64,000 nt of DNA from positions 199,710-263,709 of the forward strand of contig NW_022985451.1 of assembly GCF_010093595.1 (NCBI RefSeq). Reading direction: 5' to 3'. The DNA comes from Mytilinidion resinicola (lineage: Eukaryota > Ascomycota > Dothideomycetes > Mytilinidiales > Mytilinidiaceae). The stretch's first letter is position 1, and the number at the start of each line of letters is the position of its first letter. This document shows, in pieces, positions 20,702-32,333 of the stretch. The notes beneath the pieces were generated by a model. The model did not search any database, had not been told where the DNA came from, and saw nothing but the letters and a program-made list of their open reading frames with translations. Both the position numbers and the translations under genes were made by a program.

Positions 20702-23234
20702 CCGTAAGACTTCAAGTGGCCGGGTTATTGGGGGCCCGTATAGGGCGAGGAGGAAGGTGTCACCGATTCTGGCCGAGTGTATTCGACGTTCCATGACTAC
20801 CTCTATCACTAGTGTCGTATCCAGTAGCAACGAAATACGTGGCAGCTACCGTAGCTTGACACTAACATTATCATCCTCAATTAGCCTAACTTATCCGCCA
20901 TTTACTCCGCCACGTACTACCTTTTCAACATCGTTACTTCCACGTATAAGGATTTGCCACTCATTATTATATTCACTTGCTATATAGACTTGATTCCAGG
21001 TAGAGAACACAATAAGGAGCTTGCAAATATACTCAGCGGTGAAGGTTTGTTGATGAATAAAATGGACGAACCCTTGAGGAAGCCCGGAGGGCGCTCCGTC
21101 GAGGATGAGGACCAACGCAACCGCCATGCGACCCGTAAGGGGCTACGGGTCGCATACGCATCACAGATCTCTCGTGGGCCTATGTAACCTGTATAGATGC
21201 ATTGACCTTGAAAGGCTAGGAGTCCTTTTTTGGTGGAGTTTTATCCATAAGCGATTAGCCTTTGTGGCGTTCGGCCACTCAGGTACGCCCTATAGCCGAA
21301 TGTACGTTAAGGCTAGCTGTTCGGCGGCCTGCTATAACTGCTGTGTGATTCGGCAAACTGGAACCGTCCATATGCGATTCCAGATTGCTCGTGGTGATGT
21401 ACTTCAGGGTACCATCCTACACATGGGCGTGCCGTACCGCTGCAAGGGCATCCAGCAATCCTACTCAGGCCCTACCTCGGAAATAAAGGTGATCTGAGCC
21501 TTGAGGCTTCGCGTTATCTATTAGTGATGCAACGTTGAAGTCGCTATTCCATAGGGGCCATCTCGAGTATATTGAGGAAATGATCGCCATTTCTCCTTCA
21601 GCCTTGCCGGAATCCGGATCAGCAGATCTGCTCCGCGGGAGGATCCTGAGTATCGGCGGGGGCTAAGAGGGGCTAGGAACGGACCGAGAGTTTTAATGAG
21701 TGAATGTGAGTTTCCTCTGGCCCAAAGCCTAGAAAATGCGAAGAATGAGGCTCAAGGAGAAATGATGAGAATAGAAGCAACGATATTGAGCTCACATAGG
21801 AACAACGACGGCGAGAGCGGTTTTTCCATGAATGGTCGATAAAAGCATGTTGAAGGATCACAGCGAAGATAGGAGAGACACGCTATCACGAAGTCATGGG
21901 GTCTGAAAGGGGTCGAAAGTGTTTCAAGCACAACAACCAATAGGAATACGGACAAATTGCGGACATGTACAAATCCAACAACATACGCCGACTGCCGTTG
22001 GGACTTATCAGGGGTCATGGTATAACGAGATAAGAGGGGGAAGTTTAAATTAACAGCACCTCACAACAGACCCCACACATCCTACCTTCCTTAATCGGCC
22101 TGCTTTGATCCTGGGCGGGTTCATGAAGCTTCACAGGAGCTCATGATCGACTCATCAACGACCCATGGGTCGTTTGATCTGGCATCGATAGACAGCACCC
22201 TCCCGGTATAGGGCCGGACTCTTAGGGTTGTAACAAGCCGAAGGATGAATATTTGGAGCCGTGTAAATGATCACCTGCATTCGAAACGCCCCGTTTTGAA
22301 TGGGGTGGGCATTTTCTAACGTGGGTGGTAGACAACTTGGATCTAGTAATCGTGAGGGCTTGTAGAGTTGCATCGACAAGGTCGAAATAACAGCGTAATG
22401 CCATGTTGTAGCACCGGCTGCTTCAAGGAGTCATCGGCGGCTACGGTACCTTGGCAGCCATCCGCCCGATTGGAGATGTGGGAGACTATTACCAAACTCA
22501 AACATATCCCTTTTCATCAAAAGAGGGTAGTCATATTTCCGTAGAGATAACGAAACATGTCGCTGAAGCTGTGAATGATGAAGAAAAGAAGTTGCAGGTC
22601 GTCGGCTGAACTTTGTTGAAGCGCCGAAAAGATCTGCGTCATCCATCCCGTTGTGCCGTCATCTCTCTCTTATACACTTGACATCATATTACGACTCTCG
22701 TTCTGTATCCTATACTTATCCAAATGATGAGCGAAGGACACGGGGTCTTATGTGTGATGATTAAAGGAACAGCAATAGCTCGTTGGCCCTGATACGCGAT
22801 CCTTATCCAAGGGCAGAGTTGACACCAACGCCTGCTACAAACCGAACGTTTCCTGTAAGTTTGCACAAGTATTCGTACTTACGTAGGTCTGTTCATTCTT
22901 CGTGCGTTAATGGCCATGAAATTGGCATGCCCTTCTATCAATGTACATGAACAGTTTTCGCCGCTTATGAGCTTCCATTTTCCTTTAATCTTTTCATATC
23001 TTAGAGCTACCACTTCTCTACATCGCAATGAAGCTCTATAGAGGTATCTTCGCTGTCGGTCCACAGTAGAGATGAGACTGAAATCCTCCTCTCCTCCGCC
23101 AAAACTCGTTTCCTTCGAAGCTCTCCGAATGCGGCGTCTACGAAGGTATAGGAAGGGGTGTTGTTACAGCGTTATGAGTCCTAAAATACTGATGAGCATT
23201 CGATCTCCAGATAGTAATAATTCTGCGAGCGGAT
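20702..23234. other. Gene-poor region with hairpin and degenerate sequence
   Basis: No frame carries recognisable motifs over about 2.5 kb. From about 20750 to 21500 the sequence is rich in TAGCC/GGCTA words and holds a perfect 12-bp inverted repeat at 21126-21155. The character suggests old degenerate repeat DNA, but no transposase or LTR could be recognised. Confidence 0.4.
21126..21155. repeat. Perfect 12-bp inverted repeat with 6-nt loop
   Basis: ATGCGACCCGTA at 21126-21137 is followed by AGGGGC and then its exact reverse complement TACGGGTCGCAT at 21144-21155. It can form a strong hairpin in DNA or RNA on either strand. There is no adjacent T-run, and no gene ends here. Confidence 0.85.
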
Positions 23235-23531
23235 TCACTCGTGAGCTGTCGTCTCGAGCCAGAAAAAGACCCCCAGAAGCAGAATGCAGGTTATGATAAC
23301 CAAGCAGACGACGCCTATTACGAGCAGGTCATGCCGCTTTTGTGCTTGATTCCTGTTGCCGAGGAGAGATGTATGCTCGTTAGCGCAGGTGCAGGTACGG
23401 ATGCAGGCGTGGTGGGCTTTTCGGGAGTTCCTCTCCAAATCGTGATGAGAATCGTAATCTAGCGGCGGGGTGTCGAGATGTGGGTAATGGTAGTCTAGCG
23501 GCGGACCGCTGTGGAAAGCGCTGTCGAGCAT
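23235..23531 (-). CDS. Small predicted single-pass membrane protein, hypothetical
   Basis: From ATG 23531 the frame encodes 98 aa; it is open further upstream, but that stretch looks non-coding. The N-terminal 60 residues are hydrophilic with two similar PPLDY segments, then a Cys-containing stretch (CIRTCTCANE). Basic residues (NQAQKRHD) precede one strong membrane segment (LLVIGVVCLVIITCILLLG) near the end, followed by a short tail. That is the shape of a tail-anchored or type II membrane protein, and the basic flank suggests the N-terminus is cytosolic. No family is recognised. Chance is possible, but a clean 22-residue hydrophobic helix at the C-terminus speaks for it. Confidence 0.35.
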   Translation of the reverse strand: MLDSAFHSGPPLDYHYPHLDTPPLDYDSHHDLERNSRKAHHACIRTCTCANEHTSLLGNRNQAQKRHDLLVIGVVCLVIITCILLLGVFFWLETTAHE

Positions 23532-24402
23532 CGCTTTTATAGTGTCTTGAAAATGGAGGGAGCTACAGACGGTCAAAATTTGTGGTGGCTTCACGGATGG
23601 ATGGAACCGTGGATGAGAACTGTCCTTATGACTAATTTTAAACATAGGAACAACCATGGCATGCCACAAATGAGAGAAGAGGAGTTCGTAATACTGGATG
23701 AAGCTCGTAACTTTGTTATCGTATGCTTCCATGCAGCCTTTTACACTGCAGCCATTCACGACTGTTTCGATCGCTATGAATTCAGTGCCTCGTCATTGAT
23801 CCATGTACACTGTTCTGCCACTGCTTGTGGTGCTCCAACATATTGATAGAAACTTGAAGCAACAAACAACATAGGTAATTGTGTACTTCCATCAGCCACT
23901 GCCTGAGGTGGCCCGGCAAGCTTATTAAAGATTCCGATGAAGAAGGTTCAAAACTTCAAAAATGTATTAAAGAGCTTCAAGCAGCGGCATACAAGTGTAC
24001 ATTGTCGAAGCCCTGGCGTACCAAAGGTCCACATACCCTCTATCTATTCTCTCTATACAGGTCTTTGGATTTCTCTAAGGTATCCTTGATCTCCTCGTGG
24101 TCCTCATCTCTCGTAGTCCTCATCCAAGGGGAACTCAACCTCTCATACTCCATCTAGCCCGCGTCTCGGCCTCCCCCTCTATACTCCCAATTCCAACGCT
24201 CAACTACTACAACATTAAGCGCTATGAACCGAGACCTGGGAAGGCAGTATGCGGCCTCTGGCCGTACCCATCCTCCAATTCATGTAAACATGCATCTAGG
24301 AGCGTGCGAACTAGAACATCACCATTAGCACCTTGCCCTCCCAAGGATCTCTTGAGCGCAACCTACCACTCAACTCCTTCCCCACCACGCCTTCCTAACT
24401 TG
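23532..24402. other. Intergenic, no gene seen
   Basis: About 870 nt separating two leftward hypothetical genes. Frames are short and without motifs. A CT-rich plus-strand stretch around 24050-24480 explains the Pro/Ser-rich plus-strand frame there. Confidence 0.45.
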
Positions 24403-24888
24403 TCACTCCCATCTCCCAACCGCATTTCCTTCCCAGCCAATCCGCCTAGTCATCCTCGTCGAACTCCCCTTACAGGTAGGATGATCCCCATACTTCAGAT
24501 AATACGGCACTGGCGGTTCCTCAAACTTTACCCTCGCTATTCCCGCGCTATCACCCGCCTCCATGCTCTCCACAGCAGCACCAATATCCTTTAGCCCGTC
24601 CTGTCTCCCCCACCACTTCCCCATCACCCATCGCGTCACATACCACCTCAACACCGGCAGCTTGTGGTATAGGATATACCCGTACGTCCCTAGTTTCCGG
24701 AGATGCTTCTGCTTCGGATCGAGGGGGTCGAGACCCAGGAGGAAATTCAGATAGGGAGCGAGATAGGGGCTGGGGCGTGCTTCGCGATATCGGTACAGAG
24801 AGCAATAGGCGCATTGACAGAGGAGAGGCGGAGGCGGCGCGTTGTTGTAGGGAAAGGGTGGGATTTGGATGCTGCTTTGTGATGTCAT
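24403..24888 (-). CDS. Hypothetical protein, 161 aa
   Basis: Single exon from ATG 24888 (context ATAAATGACA) to the stop at 24403. The composition is balanced and protein-like: a CxxC pair in LLCQCAYCSLYRYREARP, then YLNFLLGLDPLDPKQKHLRKLGTYGYILYHKLPVLRWYVTRWVMGKWWG as an aromatic, partly hydrophobic core (split here for naming only), and a hydrophilic tail with VKFEEPPVPYYLKYGD. No signal peptide. I do not recognise the family. The sustained non-repetitive composition and good start context favour a real gene. Confidence 0.5.
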   Translation of the reverse strand: MTSQSSIQIPPFPYNNAPPPPLLCQCAYCSLYRYREARPSPYLAPYLNFLLGLDPLDPKQKHLRKLGTYGYILYHKLPVLRWYVTRWVMGKWWGRQDGLKDIGAAVESMEAGDSAGIARVKFEEPPVPYYLKYGDHPTCKGSSTRMTRRIGWEGNAVGRWE

Positions 24889-25509
24889 TTATGATGGGCG
24901 GACCCCATGTTTGGCGGGAATATCTATCCATGGGGCGGTTGGGCTTGAGGATGAGGTGGTGAAGGGGTTATTGGGGGGAGATGAGATGAAGGAGATGGAA
25001 TAGAAGTGTGCGCTTTTTGCATTGAGGGTTTCTGCTCGCTGTAAGAGGTCCGGAGCTTGTCTTAGCTGGGTTTTCAGTCCCAGAGTTCTATTCCTGTCGT
25101 TTGGGGTGGACGTGCCATGGTTATGCTTTACTGGTAGCCAATGACGATGTGGAGATTTGAGGTTCACTCTCATGGTATGGCAGAGCTTACATGATTGGCA
25201 AGCTTACAGGTCGCTCAAGACTATCCATTCACAAAGAGTTTGGATTCTTGAAACATATTGAAGGGCTTCACACAACGACGCCCCAGTGTATGCACTTATC
25301 GCCGCGTACTCGCGCTTAGAAGGAAACCAGAACTTTATTGTTTTAGAATCGGCATTAGCCTGTCTTCTCCTTTGCTGGGGAGATATTCATTTTCGCCATG
25401 CGCCGTGACCCTTCGTCTCTTCGTGGGTATATGTCGACCTGTGGATCATGTATTCTCTCTGATCGTCCAACCTCACGCCTAGACTTCATTCGTACGCCTA
25501 TCCACCCTC
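24889..25509. other. Intergenic, nothing recognised
   Basis: About 620 nt between the 3' end of lsm2 and the start of the 161-aa gene, both leftward. It should hold the 3' UTR of lsm2 and the promoter of the hypothetical gene. Confidence 0.45.
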
Positions 25510-26113
25510 TCATGCCGCCTTCTTGTCCTTCGCTGCAGTTGCCTCCCTTCGAGATGCATCCTCCAACAACGCGGTGTCGACAGCCGAGCTGGGGAGGTGT
25601 ATGTAGCGGACGACGCTACCGCGGATGAAGAGGTTCTTGGTCGATGACTGCCCTGGTTTTAGCCCAAATCCCACATGGCCTCCTCGCACCAGCTCCACCC
25701 AGAATATTCCAACCCTTCCCAATTATAGCGCCTTCAAAGGGGACAGGAATCGCGAACTCTCGCGACAATTGCCAACCTACCAAATGCGGCCATCTAATCT
25801 CCTCCACCACTTGAATATTATCCAGCTTGATGTTCAAGAACTGGTCGACGCTCTTTAGCGTGCCGCGGATGCTGATTTCGTTCTTGAGCTCCACGGTGAC
25901 TTCATGGTCGATGAGGGTTTTGAAGAAGCTGCATGCGCGTTAGTACTCGTGCTAGAAAATAAGAGGAATCCGTAGGCGCGTGAGACGAGACTTTGTACTC
26001 CAATGCTTCGTGGTGGGGTAGGATTGAGAAATTTGTGGAATCGGGTTGAGTAGGCGTGCCCGGACATAGCGCTTGGGAGGTCAGGCAATGGGTACGAACC
26101 TAAAGAAAAGCAT
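25510..26113 (-). CDS. lsm2: U6 snRNA-associated Sm-like protein LSm2
   Basis: Three exons (26100-26113, 25781-25928, 25510-25647) with introns of 171 and 133 nt join in frame to 99 aa. Exon 1 is only 14 nt and gives MLFF plus part of a Ser codon. The product reads MLFFSFFKTLIDHEVTVELK, then ISIRGTLKSVDQFLNIKL (Sm1) and NLFIRGSVVRYIHLP (Sm2 with the IRG signature), close to LSm2 throughout its length. LSm2 is part of the LSm2-8 ring that binds the U6 snRNA 3' end in the nucleus, and of LSm1-7 in cytoplasmic mRNA decapping. Length and motifs are complete. Early intron placement right after the first few codons is common in fungal LSm genes. Confidence 0.94.
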
Positions 26114-26567
26114 CTTGAGTGGCGTTGACGTTTACGTCGAGGAGTCGCAGGGTTTTGGTGTTGTGGTAGAGAGAATGAGGACATGGATGAGGTCAATTTG
26201 GACGCTTGGACCAAGACGGCGAGAGGGTCACGTGAATGCCACCAAATCGAGTAAATTGTGGCTTTGCATAAGTGTTGAATGCAGAGTGGCTGAGATGACT
26301 TCCGCACGGCTGAGGCCTTCGACAAACGAATATGGCAAACATTTGCGAATAGGCTCCGATTTGGAGTATGTTTTCTTGACTTTAGGGATTGGACGTAGTT
26401 TCTAAGTAGCTGGATTTCAAGAAGTGGTACAAAATTGTTTCGATATCTATAGATAGGTCTCACTCCATCCTATCTATCCTCACTAACCTTCAAAAGTAGA
26501 GACCGTCCCACCAACTTCTCTCCCTCCCCTTGTAACAAGGCTAACAATAAAAGCCATATGAAAAAGA
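26114..26567. other. Intergenic, nothing recognised
   Basis: Contains the lsm2 promoter (leftward) and the 3' end of the leftward P450 gene. The frames here are antisense or short and show no motifs. Confidence 0.45.
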
Positions 26568-28411
26568 TCAAGACCAGGACTTGATGGACTGGATCGGCTC
26601 AATTATCCTCGGCGTAAGATCAATCAACGGATCCATCCCCGGTTGAGGCACCGACGTCCCGAATGTGGGTATGTTGTCCTGAATAAGCGGCATCCTCTGG
26701 GCTTTCCCATCTACCAACGGTACCGAAACTTCATATGAGTACAATATGTATGCAGTAAAGGAGAGAACCTGGCGATTTGCAAACGCCTTCCCGGGGCAGA
26801 GATTCGCGCCACCACCGAAAGGCCGATACGACTGATTACTTGCCAGACTGTTGCCTTTTGAGTGCAAAAATCTTGTCGGGCTGAACTTGGCGTGGTCGGA
26901 TCCCCACACATTTTCGTCGTGGTGCAGTTGGCCAAATGGCACCAGCAGCATGTTTCCGGGTTCGAGAACCTTGTCGCCGAATTTGGTTTGAGCTTCGATT
27001 AGGCGGACTGAGTAAGAGACAATGTGAAGACGGCAGACTTCACGAAAGCAGGATTCGAGGAGTGGGCAGTTCTGAACGATGTAGGTTGTGTCAAACTGGC
27101 CATCTTTGAAGGCGGGAAGTATCTCTGCGCAGAGTGCGGAGCGGAGATTGTTGTCGAAGAGGATGTAAGATAGGAGCCAAAAGGCGGTGGCATGGACATT
27201 GGCGAATGCACTACGGAAAGTTAACCAAGGCTGAGAAATGAATAGAGATGTTCCTTATGTACTTACGCCTCATACAGGACGCTTGTCAGCGCCGCGGCCG
27301 AGCGTGCATCCAAACCGGCCAGTTTCTGAGCTTCGATCATGTTGCGAATCAAGAACGATGCCTGTGAAGTCTCGGCCGGATCTAACGCAGTAAAATGCTC
27401 TATCGCATTTAAAATGCGTTCATACGAATTATAGAAGTCCTTTGCAAGGAACCTGGGATATCGGTAGATCAGACACCAAAGTCCGTCAGCGAAGCCCAGC
27501 GTATGCCTAGCCATCTCCGGCTCCAGGTCGAATATCACCTCTCCAAAGAACATTTTAGCAATTCCGCGAGCAAGAGTGCGGTCGAGGAGGTCTCGAACTG
27601 TGAGGCGGCTATGGCTTCCATATGTGGTCTTGTAAGCGAGCTGTGGCCATGATGCGGTTTCATGAAGCGTACGGAAAAAGACGCTGGAAAGTTCGTCGAC
27701 TTTGTCAACAGCTAACTGTCGTCGATACGCAAGATCCGCAAAGTCGAGGAGCTTTCTCTTCCGGGCACGATTGTTCGTGTTCGTTACTGTGCTGAAAAGT
27801 CGATCAAGGCTTTGGTTGTCTTTGTGCAATAGGGGCATGGCATTCTTCTTCACGCCAAAGGAAACCAGCAACACATCGAGATACTTTTCCCATGAAAGAG
27901 TAGTGACGTTTCGGAAGGATTCGGAGACATCGGCGGGGTTCGTGAGGAAATACAGCTTAGTGCCTAATACACTGACGGCGAATGGTTCTTGGCTTCCATT
28001 TCTGATGCGGCTGTTACAGGTTAGGGCGAGCGTCTCTAAGATAGATAGAGCGTACGAGGCGGCATCTACTACAGTTCCAGATCTCATGTAAAATGAATAC
28101 CCATGCCCTTCAAAGTACTCTAGTCAGCTTTGGTCGATATCTCTTCGAATGGAAGGACTTGCCGAGAACTGTGACGAAGTAGTTAGTCCTGATGCTCATA
28201 CAGCAAAGCGAGGGGGTTGGTTACATGGTATCCAATAGGGTAGTTCTTTGACCCTACGTGGGTGTAGGTACGGTGAAATGGTAAATCTCCAGATCCTCCA
28301 CATCACCAGAGCTGACAACAGGCCGAACGCAATGATCCCCGAAGGGGCCGTGAGTAAACCTTCATAACGCTTAACAAAGCCTCCGACTGTAGAGATTATA
28401 TCGAGTATCAT
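26568..28411 (-). CDS. Cytochrome P450, CYP7/CYP8-like
   Basis: Proposed exons: 28225-28411, 28163-28168 (6 nt), 27267-28107 and 26568-27210, total 558 aa. An N-terminal membrane anchor (IIAFGLLSALVMWRIWRF) is followed by the proline-rich hinge LPYWIP, so it should sit in the ER membrane. The heme loop FGGGANLCPGK is intact with the Cys ligand near 483, and the ExxR helix is EVCR. The I helix reads FANVHATAFWLLSYILF and lacks the usual acid-Thr pair, as in CYP7/CYP8-type enzymes (sterol hydroxylases and isomerase-like P450s). The join PYWIP-FLG-HGYSF needs a 6-nt exon and a GC-AG intron (donor GCAAGT, 28108-28162). Substrate is unknown. It faces away from the neighbouring transporter, 1.2 kb apart. 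Confidence 0.87.
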
Positions 28412-29608
28412 GATGAATGATAGATTAGCATCTGTGATGAGGAGTTAAGAAAGCTATTTCCACTGGATCATTCTTATATGCCGCCATTCCATCTATCTCA
28501 GCGGTCCCGAGCACTGTATAGCCCCAGCACCTGAAACTCTCCAAAGTAGCCGCATCGGACCTTTTACTGGAAAGGGCGTGTGTAGCACAGGTTAACAAAG
28601 CCCTCTGGCGCAGTTTCCACGAGGCGTAGAATAAGCTCATAGGAGATCATTCAGTGGTCGGACTCCGTAGTTCTAAGACAGGTGCACGAAGTACTGGACC
28701 CCACCGACCCATGAGACGAGGGTATAAGTATGGAGGATACTCCGCGGAGAGGCTGATCTTCCATGTTTATCAATTCATGCCCGCGCCGCGTCATGTGTGA
28801 AACCAAGGAGCCACTCATCGATGGTTCCAACAGTTAATCCCTATCGGGGTTTCGAGTAAAAATATGAATCACATGTAGACTAGAAAAGCGGCGCAATTCT
28901 CGAAAGGTCTAGGCTCCTATGTTTAGTCTGCAAACCCTGCGCCTAGACTACGATTCGGACACCATCCCCACGTGTCGAGTGTCGCGGTTTATGGACGGTG
29001 CGAGGGAAACATTAGTCAATGGGATTGGCTATAGGTGCCAGTGTAGGTGGCTGACAAGCGAATGGACGTATGTATGTTTGATGGCAAGAGGTACTTCGTC
29101 GCTCAAGGGAGGGCTCGGGTACGAAGTAGGACGGGAGATTTGCTCACGCTAAGCCGCAAAAGTAACGGGCGTCGCCTTACGGTGCCAGGGGTGCCAGGGG
29201 CAGGGGCGACCTCAAAAACAACGTCCCGCAATATCAGACCTGTTCTGGCTGATTATAGCAACGCTGGGATCGGATTGTAATATGTAACACAGCTTCAAGG
29301 CCCGGGATCAGCATTCACTCCGGAACATGCGGAGATAGCCCCAAATTTGGCCCGAGGCGTGAGCATGTCGTCCCAACGGCGTGGATGTTCCCCGAGTTCA
29401 AATTGCGATAAGTGACGGATAGGTAATATGGCACTCCAGCTGGAATGTTTCACAAGACAGTTGGGCTGCCGGCTCAAGTCCCTATGCGCTCCTGCGCAGC
29501 ACCGTGCCCGAATTCACACCGCCCTACGCACTCGCCAACCTCGCAGCCTCCCTCGTCGAGGATTCTGAGAAACGGACACACTCTCGTGAGAAGTTCGAGG
29601 GTGAACGG
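28412..29608. other. Divergent intergenic region between P450 and MFS genes
   Basis: 1.2 kb between divergently transcribed genes, so it probably carries both promoters. No convincing ORF. An in-frame open stretch precedes the MFS start back to 29504 without an ATG and could belong to an earlier exon. Confidence 0.45.
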
Positions 29609-31736
29609 ATGAAGATGGAGCAATTCAAGCACGAGGACAGTCGCGAGACCATCAACGAGGCGCCCGACGACACTACTTGGAGACCCGTCGAGCCATCGAA
29701 GAATACTGCTCTCTTATCAGGACGGAGACTAGCCATCGTAACCATATCTCTTTCGCTCGGCATGTTCTTGGTGGGCATAGATGCTAGTATCATTGGAGTT
29801 GCAATTCCACGCATCACCGCGTCCTTTCGTTCTCTTGACGACATCGCCTGGTATGGCTCGGCCTATATGCTTCCATGCACGGTGCTTCAGCCATCGTTCG
29901 GTGCCTTCTTCAAATCCTTCAACGTCACATACGTCTACATGGCCTCTATTATCCTCTTCGAAGGTACTTCACAGCTTTAATCGGCCTGTTTTCGCCTCTG
30001 TTCTATCGGGCTAATGTTTACATTCAGCGGGATCGGTTCTCTGCGCCGCAGCACCTACCTCGACGGCCTTCATCCTCGGACGAGCCGTTTCAGGTTGCGG
30101 TGCCGCAGGCATCTTCCAAGGCGCGCTCTCCATCATAGGCTATACGGTAGAAAAGAAGAAGATTCCACTCTACTATGGCTATGTAGTAAGCGTCTTTGGA
30201 ATCAGCACATGTACGCAAGAGCGCTCCCGCTCTCAAACATAGATATGAAACTAACGCGAGGCATCACCTTTCAGGTACTGCACCGATCTTTGGAGGAGCT
30301 CTGACCGACCACGTGTCATGGCGCTGGTGCTTTTGGATGTGAGCCTCTGCCCACAACGAGGCGTCCACTCGCTGACCTACAACACAGCAATCTACCAATC
30401 GGCTGCGTTGTCCTCGTCCTCGTGCCAATGTTTATCAGGGTCAGACTGTCCAATGATGCGCTGAGAAAGATGCCAGTTCTTGTCCGTCTTCGTCGGATCG
30501 ACTGGATAGGCACAGTGCTCTTTACCGGCGCGTTTACGTGCTTGTTTCTGGCCTTGCAGTGGGGAGGGCAAATAAAGCCTTGGAAGTCACCCGAAGTAAT
30601 CGGGCTGATTGTTGGATTTGCTCTACTTCTCGGTGTTTTTGTTTGGACCCAAAAGCTTATGGGCGAGCGGTCCTTAATCCCACTCCGACTACTTAAGCAG
30701 CGAACAGTTCTCTTCGGCTCCATGTATCTTCTCCTGATGTATCTCGCGCTCTCGGTGGTAAGTACAATTTTAAATCGATAAAACACTCGTGTTTGACTAA
30801 AGCCACAGTATCTGTATTATATTCCGATCTATTTCCAAGCAATACGCGGAACTTCCGCCACCAATAGCGGTGTACGTATCATTGCACTAGATGTGTCGAG
30901 AGTGGTATTCGTTGTCATTGCAGCGGCCTTAGTCACGAAATGGGGCCATTATGTACGCATCTCGCTATTATTTACTAGGCTGCGAACTAACAGCGTGTAG
31001 ATGCCATTCATGGTGGCCGGCAGTGGTATTGGTGCCATTGGAGCGGGCCTACTTACCATGCTAGATGTTGACACGGGCACAGCTCTCTCAACCATTTACA
31101 TGTTGATTTGGGGGGCTGGAGCGGGAATTGGGGCAAACCAACCCTTTACAGCTCTTCAAGCAGCACTGAGGTTAGCTAACCGCTGCTGAGTCCCCGCAGT
31201 AGTGATACTAATTTTTCAATAGCGAGAATGATATGCCCATCGGGAACGGTACGAGCTTGCTTGACTTCTTCTTTAGCCCTCCCATGAACATCCGCTAAAG
31301 GAAACACAGGAATCACGGTTTTCGCGCTACAGCTGGGCAGGTAAAGATCCTTGAGAGATTATTTTTGGATGCTCTTTACTGACACACCTACAGCGCCCTT
31401 GCGTACGCTATCAGTCAAACAATGTTCCTCACCGAAGTGTTCCATCTTGTTGAAACAAATCCGTTGACACAGAACATCTCCCGTTCCGCTATCCTAGCAG
31501 CCGGTGCTACGAACCTTGGACGGCTTTCAACGAACCCCGAAACAGTCAGAGTAGTACGAAGTGCATACATCTCCGCCATTAAAGACGTGATGTTAGTTGC
31601 ACTGGTTTCAGTCTGTTTAGCGCATCTTGCACTTCCCGGCATGGAATGGCTGAAGATCCCGGTTGACAAAGCCGGTGAACAAGATGAAGAGATGGTAGCG
31701 CCGATCAAAGAAGGTAACGAGTCTCGGGGTAATTGA
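29609..31736 (+). CDS. MFS transporter, DHA2 (14-TM) drug/toxin efflux type
   Basis: Nine exons (29609-29963, 30028-30210, 30275-30338, 30388-30757, 30809-30952, 31001-31170, 31223-31248, 31310-31340, 31394-31736) join in frame to 561 aa. The start is ATG 29609; the frame is open upstream, so an extra 5' exon is possible. A hydrophilic N-terminus precedes the first helix (LAIVTISLSLGMFLVGID) and the proton-antiporter segment DASIIGVAIPRI. The diagnostic DHA2 motif WRWCFWINLPIG spans intron 3. TM helices continue to a hydrophilic C-tail (AGEQDEEMVAPIKEG). This is the family of fungal toxin and drug exporters in the plasma membrane. Two exons are very short (26 and 31 nt). The neighbouring P450s suggest export of a modified small molecule, but no synthase is nearby. 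Confidence 0.92.
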
Positions 31737-32333
31737 ACATCGGACGGCTTGTAATTTGGAGCCTCATTATGAGTGCGTACACATAGTTACCACGACATGA
31801 TGCTCCTGGGAAGGTTTCCAGAGATCAATATACTGCGGGAATATATTATATTAACGGTTCTAATCACCTGCTAGGCCAACCCAGACGAATGAGTGCTCAT
31901 GCAGACTGGCCGCGCCTACTACCGTAATATCAGGCATCGATCAGTCTTTTGACGCCCGCTTCGGGAATCAATGAAACAGGCAATCACAAGCAGGATCTGA
32001 CCTCAATTTTCGCCACTTTCCAGGAGTTTGGTAGAACCTGGGCCATTTTTGATTGGCATCCAGTAAGCGCCCCAACTCCAATGTAACAGCAACTTAGCCC
32101 ACCACACCTGCAGCGGCGTACCACGAACCACGGCATTTGCTGACCTCATGTTCGCGGTACACAAGTGCAGCGAGGGATGCACTTTGTGTATCGGCCTATG
32201 TATCATAGTTCCCCGCGATGACCCGAACATCCCCACACTCCTCATCTTTGAGCTTTTCCTCTAGCTCTACTTGCTTCGTTGCGGTCCTCATATGAGCGTA
32301 TTCAAACTTTACACTCATTAGTGAAGATTAAGC
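31737..32333. other. Intergenic, nothing recognised
   Basis: About 600 nt between the MFS transporter and the rhodopsin-like gene, both rightward. It likely contains the terminator of the first and the promoter of the second. No ORF with motifs. Confidence 0.45.

Noticed and set aside
25855..26463. 202-codon minus-strand ORF overlapping lsm2
   Set aside because: It lies in another frame of the lsm2 exons and intron; the lsm2 reading explains the sequence far better.
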